Translations under genes and position numbers: made by a program
The notes under the pieces: generated by a model
The model's database searches: none
The model's input: only the letters and a program-made list of their open reading frames with translations
What the model was told of the DNA's origin: nothing
Origin: an uncultured Blautia sp.
GTDB taxonomy: Bacteria > Bacillota > Clostridia > Lachnospirales > Lachnospiraceae
Direction of reading: 5' to 3'
Length of the DNA stretch: 7,697 nucleotides
Assembly: GCA_934409175.1 (NCBI GenBank)
Contig: CAKRVX010000095.1
Coordinates: forward strand, 1 to 7,697
In this document: positions 1-7,400 of the stretch, piece after piece
Numbering within the stretch: position 1 is the first letter of the stretch
Layout: each line of letters starts with the position of its first letter

Positions 1-1
1 G

Positions 2-559
2 TACGGTGGCCCGGACGGCGAGATTGGTGCTTCCCTTCGCTATCTGTCACAACGGTTTACCATGCCGAACCGAATGGCTATGGCTGTTTTAAATGATATT
101 GGTACTGAAGAACTCGCCCACCTGGAAATGGTATCTACCATTGTTCACCAGCTGACCAGAGATCTGTCCATGGAGGAAATTGAAAAATCCGGATTTGGTC
201 CTTATTATATTGATCATACAGTGGGAGTGTGGCCTCAGGCGGCGGGCGGAGTTCCTTTTAATGCGTGTCAGTTCCAGAGTAAAGGAGATCCTATCACAGA
301 TCTGTTTGAAAATCTGGCTGCAGAGCAGAAAGCCAGGGCGACTTATGATAATATTCTACGAGTTGTGCGCGATATACCTGAAATTGCTGATCCAATCAGA
401 TTTTTAAGAGCAAGAGAAGTAGTGCATTTCCAAAGGTTTGGTGAAGCACTCAGATCCATACAGGAGGAACTGGATGCAAAGAATTTTTATGCATTTAACC
501 CTTCTTTTGATAATCCATGCATGGCATCCTGTAAAGAATGTGGCTGCAATGAAAAATAA
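2..559 (+). CDS. cotJC: CotJC-type spore-coat manganese catalase, 5' end missing
   Basis: Partial gene: the frame is open from base 2 and family-like sequence (YGGPDGE, then SLRYLSQRFTMP) runs through the window edge. The ATG at 62 is therefore an internal methionine, not the start. 185 residues are visible; from my memory of B. subtilis CotJC (about 189 aa) roughly 25-30 N-terminal residues are missing. Manganese catalases use a dinuclear Mn site held by Glu35, Glu66, His69, Glu148 and His181 (Lactobacillus plantarum numbering). The equivalents appear here at visible codons E7 (GGPDGE), E37 and H40 (TEELAH), E108 (AAEQKA) and H142 (REVVH), so the site looks intact. CotJC is a component of the inner spore coat and normally follows cotJA and cotJB, which would lie just upstream. 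The C-terminus carries an unusual Cys-rich tail (CMASCKECGC). No convincing terminator follows the stop codon. Family assignment is firm; catalase activity is inferred. Confidence 0.93.
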   Translation, partial: YGGPDGEIGASLRYLSQRFTMPNRMAMAVLNDIGTEELAHLEMVSTIVHQLTRDLSMEEIEKSGFGPYYIDHTVGVWPQAAGGVPFNACQFQSKGDPITDLFENLAAEQKARATYDNILRVVRDIPEIADPIRFLRAREVVHFQRFGEALRSIQEELDAKNFYAFNPSFDNPCMASCKECGCNEK

Positions 560-587
560 CAGAAGCGGAGCCTGCGAAACAGAATAG

Positions 588-616
588 TTTTTTTACTGAG
601 AAAAATATGTTATACT
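588..616 (+). promoter_or_regulatory. Extended -10 promoter for the MBL-fold gene
   Basis: TATACT at 611-616 is preceded by TGT at 608-610, giving a complete extended -10 element (TGnTATACT). The -35 position at the 17-base spacing is only a T-run (588-593), a weak match, which fits an extended -10 promoter. The predicted transcript would start near 623 and leave a leader of about 45 bases containing AGGAGG at 653-658. Confidence 0.5.
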
Positions 617-667
617 TTGGAATCATCAGGAAAAATATCAGAAAAAGCACATAGGAGGATGCTGCAG

Positions 668-1468
668 ATGAAGCTTATAATACTTGGAACAGGAAATGCG
701 AAAGTAACCAGATGTTATAATACATGTTTTGCGTTAGAGGAAAACAGGGATTATTTTCTGGTTGACGGAGGCGGTGGAAGTACGATTCTGAAACAACTGG
801 AGGATACAGGTATCAGCTGGAAAGACATCAGTACGATTTTTGTTACGCATAAGCATATTGATCATCTTCTGGGTATTATCTGGATGTTGAGAATGTATTG
901 CCAGGGAATGGCGAGAGGACAATTTGATAAAGAAGTAACTATTTACGGACATGATGAAGTGATTTCACTTCTGAAACAGATGTCAGAAATGTTGCTCGCA
1001 CCGAAAGAAACAGCTTATATAGGCAAAAAGGTCCATCTGACGGAAGTGCAGAATGGAGAGGAAAAGATGATTCTTGGTCATAAGGTAACTTTTTTTGATA
1101 TTAAATCCACCAAGGCAAAGCAGTACGGCTTCTGTATGGAATATGCAAAAGGCAAAAAGCTGACCTGTTGTGGAGATGAGCCTTATAATGAGTGCGAAGA
1201 GAAATATGCGCAAAACAGTACATGGCTTCTGCATGAAGCATTTTGTCTGTATTCCCAGGCTGATAAATTCAAACCTTATGAGAAACATCATTCCACAGTA
1301 AAGGATGCCTGTGAACTGGCACAGAAACTGGGGGCAGAAAATCTGCTTCTTTATCATACGGAGGACAAAAATATCAGCAGGCGTAAGGAACTTTATATAA
1401 AAGAAGGAAAACCTTATTATAATGGAAATCTTTTGATACCGGATGATCTGGAGACAATTGAATTATAA
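668..1468 (+). CDS. RNase Z-like MBL-fold metallo-hydrolase
   Basis: A 266-residue cytoplasmic metallo-beta-lactamase-fold protein. The ATG at 668 is chosen because AGGAGG (653-658) lies 9 bases before it; upstream TTG 617 has no such site and ATG 659 abuts it. The N-terminus MKLIILGTGNA and LVDGGGGS (31-38) are typical opening strands. The metal motif HKHIDH is at 61-66 (H61, H63, D65, H66), followed by D170 in CCGDE, HEAF (189-192), HHST (207-210) and H230 in YHTED. HEA and HST are hallmarks of the RNase Z/ElaC branch. The His expected between the first motif and D170 is not seen: the segment DIKSTKAKQYGF (144-155) has K146 where a His would be expected. The short length and lack of a clear exosite arm argue against a true tRNA 3' processing enzyme. 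It has its own promoter, so it is probably not part of the cotJ operon. Substrate unknown; a phosphodiester or related ester is a family-based guess. Confidence 0.88.
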   Translation: MKLIILGTGNAKVTRCYNTCFALEENRDYFLVDGGGGSTILKQLEDTGISWKDISTIFVTHKHIDHLLGIIWMLRMYCQGMARGQFDKEVTIYGHDEVISLLKQMSEMLLAPKETAYIGKKVHLTEVQNGEEKMILGHKVTFFDIKSTKAKQYGFCMEYAKGKKLTCCGDEPYNECEEKYAQNSTWLLHEAFCLYSQADKFKPYEKHHSTVKDACELAQKLGAENLLLYHTEDKNISRRKELYIKEGKPYYNGNLLIPDDLETIEL

Positions 1469-1483
1469 GAACTTTATATGAAA

Positions 1484-1520
1484 ATGCAGCAACATGACTT
1501 CAGCTGTCATGTTGCTGCAT
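1484..1520. terminator. Perfect 15-bp inverted repeat between convergent genes
   Basis: The left arm 1484-1498 and right arm 1506-1520 are perfectly complementary over 15 bp with a 7-base loop (TTCAGCT). It lies 15 bases after the MBL stop codon and 7 bases after the tetR stop on the other strand, so it can serve both convergent genes. On the minus strand the stem runs into TTTTC, a short U-tract. On the plus strand it is followed by GGGCGTTTC, a poor U-tract, so termination should be better for tetR than for the MBL gene, or the hairpin may mainly protect 3' ends. Confidence 0.7.
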
Positions 1521-1527
1521 GGGCGTT

Positions 1528-2133
1528 TCAGGGCACTTCTTCAAATGTTTTCATAATGGCAGTAATAGCATTATGCAGGTAAGGACGGTAGGTTTCCATA
1601 GGAACTGGCTGTTGATAAAGGATACAACTGTAACAGGAGGAACCTACCAGCTCAATAATAGTAAAAAGCAGAAGTTCCGGATTTTTGTATGTGGTCTTGC
1701 CCTGAGAAAGCATATCAAGATAAGACTGGTAAAAATGATAATCTTCATCAGGCATTTTTTCTTCGAAAGCTCCCTTAAAAATACCCCAGGAAAGATTTTT
1801 GGAAATGAATGTAAGGAGGGTACGGTTCTGCTCAAGTTCTGTCAGAATATGATCTACAATAAAATGCACCTGGTCTTCAAAAACACTAAGATCGGTTTCC
1901 TGCAAGGCTTCATGGGCATGAAAAAACAGTTCTCCTGTTTTGTGAGAAACCAGTTTGTTTCGAATATCATATTTATCCTTAAAATAAAGATAAAAAGTCC
2001 CCTTTGCAACACCTGCCTGACCGGCAATGTCGGAGATTGTTGTTTTTGTAATCCCTTTTGTAGTGAACAATTCAAAAGCTGTGTGAAACAGTGCTTCTTT
2101 TTTCTTTTTTTTATTTACCTCTAATTTACTCAT
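1528..2133 (-). CDS. TetR/AcrR-family transcriptional repressor
   Basis: 201 residues, the usual size for this family. The N-terminal DNA-binding domain is clear: a helix with ALFHTAFELFTTKG (14-27), then the helix-turn-helix TTISDIAGQAGVAKGTFYLYF at about 31-51, the family signature including the GTFYLYF recognition helix. The rest is an all-helical ligand-binding and dimerisation domain, too variable to predict a ligand. Start: ATG at 2133-2131 with AGGAGG (complement of 2142-2147) 8 bases upstream. The N-terminus is very Lys-rich (KKKKK, 8-12), encoded by A8 and A6 runs. It is divergent from the MMPL operon, and TGAC-N5-GTCA palindromes sit over its own promoter and just after the MMPL transcription start. 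Repression of both promoters, relieved by a small molecule, is the likely scheme. The family is certain; the target is inferred from position. Confidence 0.95.
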   Translation of the reverse strand: MSKLEVNKKKKKEALFHTAFELFTTKGITKTTISDIAGQAGVAKGTFYLYFKDKYDIRNKLVSHKTGELFFHAHEALQETDLSVFEDQVHFIVDHILTELEQNRTLLTFISKNLSWGIFKGAFEEKMPDEDYHFYQSYLDMLSQGKTTYKNPELLLFTIIELVGSSCYSCILYQQPVPMETYRPYLHNAITAIMKTFEEVP

Positions 2134-2141
2134 AATAAAAC

Positions 2142-2147
2142 CCTCCT
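2142..2147 (-). promoter_or_regulatory. Ribosome binding site of the tetR gene
   Basis: The complement reads AGGAGG, a full Shine-Dalgarno match, 8 bases before the ATG. It fixes the start codon and shows that the minus-strand frame, not the equally long plus-strand frame across the same bases, is the real gene. Confidence 0.85.
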
Positions 2148-2169
2148 GGTTTTACTTACTCTGATTCTT

Positions 2170-2197
2170 ATTTTACCCGGAAATGACCAAAAGTCAA
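2170..2197 (-). promoter_or_regulatory. Sigma-A-type promoter of the tetR gene
   Basis: Read on the minus strand, TTGACT (2197-2192) is followed after 16 bases by TAAAAT (2175-2170). The predicted start near 2163 leaves a leader of about 30 bases containing the AGGAGG site. The palindrome at 2184-2196 overlaps the -35 box and spacer, the usual geometry for autorepression. Confidence 0.6.
2184..2196. promoter_or_regulatory. Putative TetR operator 1 (TGAC-N5-GTCA)
   Basis: TGAC at 2184-2187 and GTCA at 2193-2196 form a palindrome around CAAAA. The same arms and spacing recur at 2279-2291. Its right arm is part of the tetR -35 box, so a bound repressor would block that promoter. It lies about 70-83 bases upstream of the predicted MMPL transcription start. 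The operator role is inferred from position and from the repeat of the same palindrome. Confidence 0.55.
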
Positions 2198-2231
2198 TCA
2201 ACGTTTTTGGACAAATGGCATGGAATGTTTA

Positions 2232-2260
2232 TTGACTATCTTTTTTTTTTGTTATATAAC
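2232..2260 (+). promoter_or_regulatory. Sigma-A-type promoter of the MMPL operon
   Basis: TTGACT (2232-2237) and TATAAC (2255-2260) are separated by exactly 17 bases, close to the sigma-A consensus. The spacer contains an uninterrupted run of ten T residues (2241-2250). Transcription would begin near 2267, giving a leader of about 76 bases that contains the second palindrome. Confidence 0.7.
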
Positions 2261-2277
2261 ATTTCATGAGATAAAAA

Positions 2278-2292
2278 ATGACTGTTGGTCAT
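2278..2292. promoter_or_regulatory. Putative TetR operator 2 (ATGAC-N5-GTCAT)
   Basis: A perfect palindrome with 5-base arms, ATGAC and GTCAT, around TGTTG. It shares TGAC-N5-GTCA and the preceding AAA with the site at 2184-2196. It lies about 12-24 bases after the predicted MMPL transcription start, where a bound repressor would block promoter clearance. The centres of the two sites are 95 bases apart, close to nine turns of B-DNA. Confidence 0.6.
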
Positions 2293-2324
2293 AGAATGAT
2301 TAAACAGTATCAATAAGAAAATAA

Positions 2325-2336
2325 AAGGAGAAGGAG
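2325..2336 (+). promoter_or_regulatory. Tandem Shine-Dalgarno sites of the MMPL gene
   Basis: AAGGAG occurs twice back to back (2325-2330 and 2331-2336). The nearer copy is 6 bases before the ATG at 2343 and the farther copy 12 bases, so either could seat the ribosome. It supports the chosen start and suggests efficient translation. Confidence 0.7.
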
Positions 2337-2342
2337 AATAAA

Positions 2343-4433
2343 ATGGTTAAGGTAGGCAAGTGGATTGCAAAGCACAGAATACTGATCATTATTATTGGAA
2401 TCGCATTACTGATTCCGTCTTATCTTGGTATGGCTGCAACCAAAATCAATTATGATGTATTGAGCTATCTGCCCGATACTCTGGAGACTGTAAAAGGCCA
2501 GGACATTATGGTAGATCAGTTTGGAATGGGAGCATTCTCCATGATAGTCGTGGAGGATATGGAATTAAAGGATGTAGCTGCTTTGAAGGAAAAAATAGAG
2601 GCAGTGGATCATGTAAAAAAGGTATTATGGTATGACAGCGTCCTGGATGTTTCAGTTCCCGTGGAAATGCTCCCCAAGGATTTAAGAGAAGCATTTTTTA
2701 ATGGAAATGCAACGATGATGATTGCGTTATTTGATAATACAACATCTTCAGAAACATCTATGGAGGCAGTAACACAGATTCGTAAGATTACTTCCAAAGA
2801 CTGCTTTGTCAGTGGAATGACCGGTATTGTCACAGATATCAAGCAGATTGCATTGAAGGAGATGCCGATATATGTTGTGATTGCATCCTGTCTGTCTCTG
2901 GTAGTTCTGCTTCTTGCTATGGATTCTCTGGTAGTTCCGGTACTGTTTCTCCTCTGCATTGGTGTAGCAGTTTTATATAATCTGGGAAGTAATATTTTCC
3001 TGGGACAGATTTCTTATATCACGCAGGCTCTGACGGCGGTTCTTCAGTTAGGGGTTACCATGGACTATTCCATCTTCTTGCTGAACAGTTACGAAGAAAA
3101 TAAGAAACGATTTGAGGGGGACAAAGAGAGGGCCATGGCACATGCCATAAGTGCTACTTTCAAATCCGTTATCGGAAGTTCTATCACTACAGTTGCCGGA
3201 TTTATCGCATTGTGCTTTATGACATTTGCACTTGGACGAGATATGGGTATCGTTATGGCGAAAGGTGTTGTGATTGGTGTTATATGTTGCGTTACACTGC
3301 TTCCGGCACTGGTACTTACTTTTGATAAGGCAATCGAAAAGACAACACATAAACCCCTGCTGCCAAGCTTTGACAAAGCATCTGCTTTTATTACAAAGCA
3401 TTATAAGCTGTGGCTGATCATATTCCTGGTAATGCTGTTCCCGGCAATCCACGGAAATAACAATTTAAAGAATTACTACAACATTGACAAGTCACTTCCT
3501 TCCACATTGGACAGTAATGTGGCAAATGCGAAGCTGCAGGAAACCTTCAATATGAATAATGTTCATATGGTATTATTAAAGAAGGGCCTGACATCCAAAG
3601 AGAAAACAGAAATGCTGGATCAGATCAAGGATGTGGATGGTGTAAAATGGGCACTTGGAATGGATTCCTTTGTAGGTGCTGCATTCCCGGATACTATGAT
3701 CCCGAGTGATCTGAAAAAGATGCTTGAGAGTGATGAATATGAGATGGAATTTATCTGTTCTGAATATAAGACAGCAACAGATGAAGTAAATAACCAGATC
3801 GATGAGATACAGAAGATTGTAAAAGGCTACAGTCCGGAATCCATGGTTATTGGAGAAGCACCTCTGACAAAAGACCTTCAGGATGTTACAGATGTGGATT
3901 TAAAGACTGTAAATACAATCTCAATCCTGGCAATTTTTGTCATTATTATGATTGTATTCAAGTCAATTTCGCTTCCGTTTATTCTGGTTGCAGTTATTGA
4001 ATTTGCAATCTTTGTCAATATGTCTGTTCCGTATTATCAGGGAAAAGAAGTGGTATTCGTAGCAAGTATTGTTATTGGATGCATCCAGCTTGGTGCAACT
4101 GTTGACTATGCGATTTTGATGACCAGCAGATATCAGAAAGAACGAGGGCTTGGAAAGAATAAGAAAGAAGCCATTGCTATTGCACATAAGACTTCCATGA
4201 AATCTATTATCATCAGCGGATGTAGTTTCTTCGCAGCAACTTTCGGCGTTGGTCTTTATACACAGGTTGATATGATCGGAAGTATTACGAACCTGCTTTC
4301 ACGAGGTGCAGTTATCAGTACATTGGTCGTACTGCTGATCCTGCCGGCAATGTTTATGATATTTGATCCGCTTATCTGCCATACATCGATCGGATTTGCA
4401 AAAAAGAAACAGGCAGAAGAGCCGAAAAAATAA
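2343..4433 (+). CDS. MMPL/RND-superfamily membrane exporter
   Basis: 696 residues with two repeats of the RND fold. TM1 is about 12-32, followed by an extracellular domain to about 174, TM2-TM6 about 176-330, a cytoplasmic linker, TM7 about 355-372, a second extracellular domain to about 522, and TM8-TM12 about 525-672. The C-terminus is basic and cytoplasmic (KKKQAEEPKK). TM4 carries GVTMDYSIFLL with D241-Y242 and TM10 carries GATVDYAILMTSRY with D588-Y589. These Asp-Tyr pairs are the proton-relay residues of MmpL proteins, so both halves look functional. The extracellular domains are short, about 145 residues each, as in the small Bacillus YdfJ-like class rather than mycobacterial MmpL3 or Gram-negative pumps. 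It is first gene of an operon with the exported heptad-repeat protein and divergent from tetR. Proton-driven export of a lipid, hydrophobic compound or drug is the family role; the actual substrate is unknown. Confidence 0.94.
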   Translation: MVKVGKWIAKHRILIIIIGIALLIPSYLGMAATKINYDVLSYLPDTLETVKGQDIMVDQFGMGAFSMIVVEDMELKDVAALKEKIEAVDHVKKVLWYDSVLDVSVPVEMLPKDLREAFFNGNATMMIALFDNTTSSETSMEAVTQIRKITSKDCFVSGMTGIVTDIKQIALKEMPIYVVIASCLSLVVLLLAMDSLVVPVLFLLCIGVAVLYNLGSNIFLGQISYITQALTAVLQLGVTMDYSIFLLNSYEENKKRFEGDKERAMAHAISATFKSVIGSSITTVAGFIALCFMTFALGRDMGIVMAKGVVIGVICCVTLLPALVLTFDKAIEKTTHKPLLPSFDKASAFITKHYKLWLIIFLVMLFPAIHGNNNLKNYYNIDKSLPSTLDSNVANAKLQETFNMNNVHMVLLKKGLTSKEKTEMLDQIKDVDGVKWALGMDSFVGAAFPDTMIPSDLKKMLESDEYEMEFICSEYKTATDEVNNQIDEIQKIVKGYSPESMVIGEAPLTKDLQDVTDVDLKTVNTISILAIFVIIMIVFKSISLPFILVAVIEFAIFVNMSVPYYQGKEVVFVASIVIGCIQLGATVDYAILMTSRYQKERGLGKNKKEAIAIAHKTSMKSIIISGCSFFAATFGVGLYTQVDMIGSITNLLSRGAVISTLVVLLILPAMFMIFDPLICHTSIGFAKKKQAEEPKK

Positions 4434-4487
4434 AAAATTAAAAAGAAGCTCATTGTAAAGATTAGAATATAAAAGGAGTAATCTATT

Positions 4488-7400
4488 ATGAACAGAAATA
4501 GAAAAAAAGCAGCTGCAGCGTCACTTGCAGCAGGTATGGCTGTAGTTCTTGGGGCCGGAACCGTAATGGCAGCAGCACAGACGGGAAACAGTGTTCAGAA
4601 AGAAGAAACAGTATATGTAAATACAACAGCTGATGGAGAAGTAACAGATGTTACAGTATCTGACTGGCTGAAAAATTCAGGAGACAGTTCTGCATCTGAA
4701 TTAACAGATGCTTCAGATCTGAAAGATATAAAAAATGTGAAAGGTGATGAAACATTTACCCAGGACGGAGATGTTCTTACCTGGAATACAGATGGAAAAG
4801 ATATTTATTACCAGGGAAAAACTGACAAAGAACTTCCAGTATCTGTAAGCATTAAATATTATCTTGATAGAAAGGAAATCTCACCGGATGAACTTGCCGG
4901 AAAAACCGGTCATCTGAAAATGAAAGTTTCCTATGCTAATACAGCAAAAACAACTAAAAAAGTAAATGGAAAAAATACAGAAATTTATTCTCCGTTTGTG
5001 ATGGTAACAGGAATGATTCTTCCCACAGACAATTTTTCCAATGTAACTGTTGATAATGGAAAAGTAATTTCCGACGGAAGCAGAAATATTGTAGTAGGAT
5101 TGGGAATGCCTGGAATGAAGGAAAGTCTGGATCTGTCATCCGATATTGCAGAAGAAGTGGATATTCCAGATGGATTTACAATGGAAGCAGATGTTACGGA
5201 TTGTGAGATGAGTTCTGCATTTACAGTAGCGCTGACCGATCTCCTGGATAATATTGATCTGGATAATATTGACGGTCTGGATGACCTCAAGGATTCTATG
5301 AAAGATTTGACGGATGCAGCAGTAAAGCTGGTTGATGGATCAAAGGATCTTTATAAAGGAACAAATACCTTGAATGATAAATATAAAGAATTTTCCGATG
5401 GAATCAGCAGCCTGAGTTCAGGTGTCAGCGAACTGACAGATGGAGCGAAGACGCTGGACGATGGAGCGAAGACGCTGGACGACGGAGCAAAGCAGTTAGA
5501 CAGTGGAGCAAAAACTTTAAGCACAGGAGCTAAGTCTTTAAACAGTGGTGTACATTCTTATACTTCAGGAGCAGACACACTTTCGGCAGGAATTCAGCAG
5601 TATACGCAGGGCGTAGATACTTTGGATGCAAAAATGGCAGAGTATGAAGCCGGAATGAAAACATTAAGTGATGGCGTCAATGCATATGTGGCAGGTGGAA
5701 ATCAGCTGGCAGGTGGTGTGCAGGATTATGTAAATGGAGCTACTACTCTGACAGATGGAATGAGCCAGTATATTGCTGGTGCAAATCAGCTGGCTTCCGG
5801 TGTCAGCCAGTATGTTGGTGGTATTAAAAGTCTGGTAGAGGGTATGGGACAGATGGTTCCTGGAATTCAGACTGAGGTGGATGGAATTCAGAGTGCAGTA
5901 GATCAGATGACAGCACTTGCCAAAAAGATTGAACCGTCTACATTAAAAGATATTGATAAAAATATAACACAGTATACCAATGGTGTTACAAGTTATACGG
6001 AGAATGTAAAAGCATATATCCAGAATGTAGAAAAGCTGGCAGATAATTTAAGCAAGCTTCAGAGTCAGCTGGAACAGATGGGCCAGACAGAAACAGAAAG
6101 TGTAAAAAATATAAAAGAAAGTACACAGGCACTTTCTGATCAGCTGAACAGCAGTGCAGATACTATGAACAGTCAGGCAGAAGCTATCGAATCCTGGATC
6201 AGTGATTCTGCAGATGTATCTGTAGATGCTTCTTCTGTAGAATCCGGAGTAGCATCTGTAAACAGTAATCTGGAAGTAGCAGAAGCAGCACTGAGCAATA
6301 TTGATTACAGCAATATGGATGACGAAACAGCAGCTGCTGTGGAGGCAGCAGTAAGTGGTGCTCTCGGAGCAGTACAGTCTGCGGAAGAAAGTGCATCTTC
6401 TATTGACACTTCCACAATTACAGCATCAGCAGCAGATACTTCTGAATTGCAGGCTGTGGCAGACAGTTTAAAAGGCGCAGCAGAAAAAGCAGCAGATACA
6501 GCGGATTCACAGTCTGCTTCTGTAGACGGCAGTCTGGAACAGCTTCAGCAGGAACTGACAGCATTAAATCAGGGCATGGAAACAGTAAAAACAGTGGTAG
6601 ATCAGATTGATTCAGGAGCAAAAGAACTGACTGCAAACGATACTGCATTGACTACAAATGGTGATAAGCTGTCAGAAACAGGTCAGGAAATTGCCAAGGG
6701 CGTTTCAGGGCTGAGTGATCTGTTTACAGAGCTGAACGAAAAACTTCCGGTAATATTAAAAGGTATAGAACAGCTTCAGGCCGGATCCCAGCAGTTGACA
6801 TCTGCAAATACAAATCTTCAGGGTGGTTATCAGAAACTTGCAAAAGCAAGTACAGAAGATCTGCTTAAAGGAGCCAGTGATCTGCAGACAGCAGGTAAAA
6901 ACGTATCTGACGGTATTACACAGCTTCAGGGAAAGAAAAATGCCAATGCCAATGCTCTGCTTCAGGGCGCAAAAACCCTTAAAAGTGCAAAGAAGAGCCT
7001 GACCAGTGGAATGTCACAGATCAGCAAGGCAACCGGACAGCTTACAAGCGGTGTAGATACATTGTCTTCAAACAGTGGAGCGCTTTACAGTGGAGCATCA
7101 CAGCTTTCTGCAAACAGCTCTACTTTAAACAGTGGAGCATCACAGCTTGCATCTGGCGCGAAAACACTTGCATCAGGAACAGATTCACTTGCATCAGGAA
7201 CCAAGAGTTTGAAGAGTGGTACAAGCAGTCTTGTATCTGGTACTAAGACCCTTTCCAGTGGAACCAAGCAGCTTTCAGATGGAAGCAATCAGGTAAAAGA
7301 TGGAATTAAACAGCTTAATGACGGTGCAAAAGAATTAAGTAAAGGACAGCAGAAATTCTATAAAGAAGGCATCAAGAAACTGGATGATGTAGTGAATAAA

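Noticed and set aside
62..559. cotJC as a complete gene starting at ATG 62
   Set aside because: Conserved family sequence, including the GGPDGE ligand segment, continues in frame to the window edge, so the gene is cut off rather than short.
560..600. Terminator for cotJC at the T7 run (588-594)
   Set aside because: The only upstream pairing is a 4-bp stem too far from the T-run; the T-run is better explained as the -35 area of the next promoter.
617..667. Longer N-terminus of the MBL protein from TTG 617 or ATG 659
   Set aside because: The AGGAGG at 653-658 is placed for ATG 668, and the family N-terminus begins MKLIILGTG. TTG 617 lies upstream of the predicted transcription start near 623.
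2098..2112. A8/A6 runs in the tetR start region with an in-frame A-AAA-AAG heptamer, as a programmed frameshift
   Set aside because: They encode an ordinary Lys-rich N-terminus before the DNA-binding helices; no stimulatory hairpin or useful alternative-frame product is seen.
1519..2124. A 201-codon plus-strand open frame covering the tetR gene
   Set aside because: It is antisense to a clear TetR protein, has no ribosome binding site, starts inside the hairpin and encodes a Phe/Lys/Cys-rich sequence with no recognisable domain.
2185..2212. Imperfect inverted repeat GACCAAAA / TTTTGGAC as a third regulatory site
   Set aside because: It has a mismatch and a 12-base gap, and its left half is already explained by the TGAC-N5-GTCA palindrome and tetR -35 box.
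7085..7288. Minus-strand frame with repeated VPD/LVP units
   Set aside because: It is the reverse-strand shadow of heptad block 2; its repetition is inherited from the real gene and it has no start signals.
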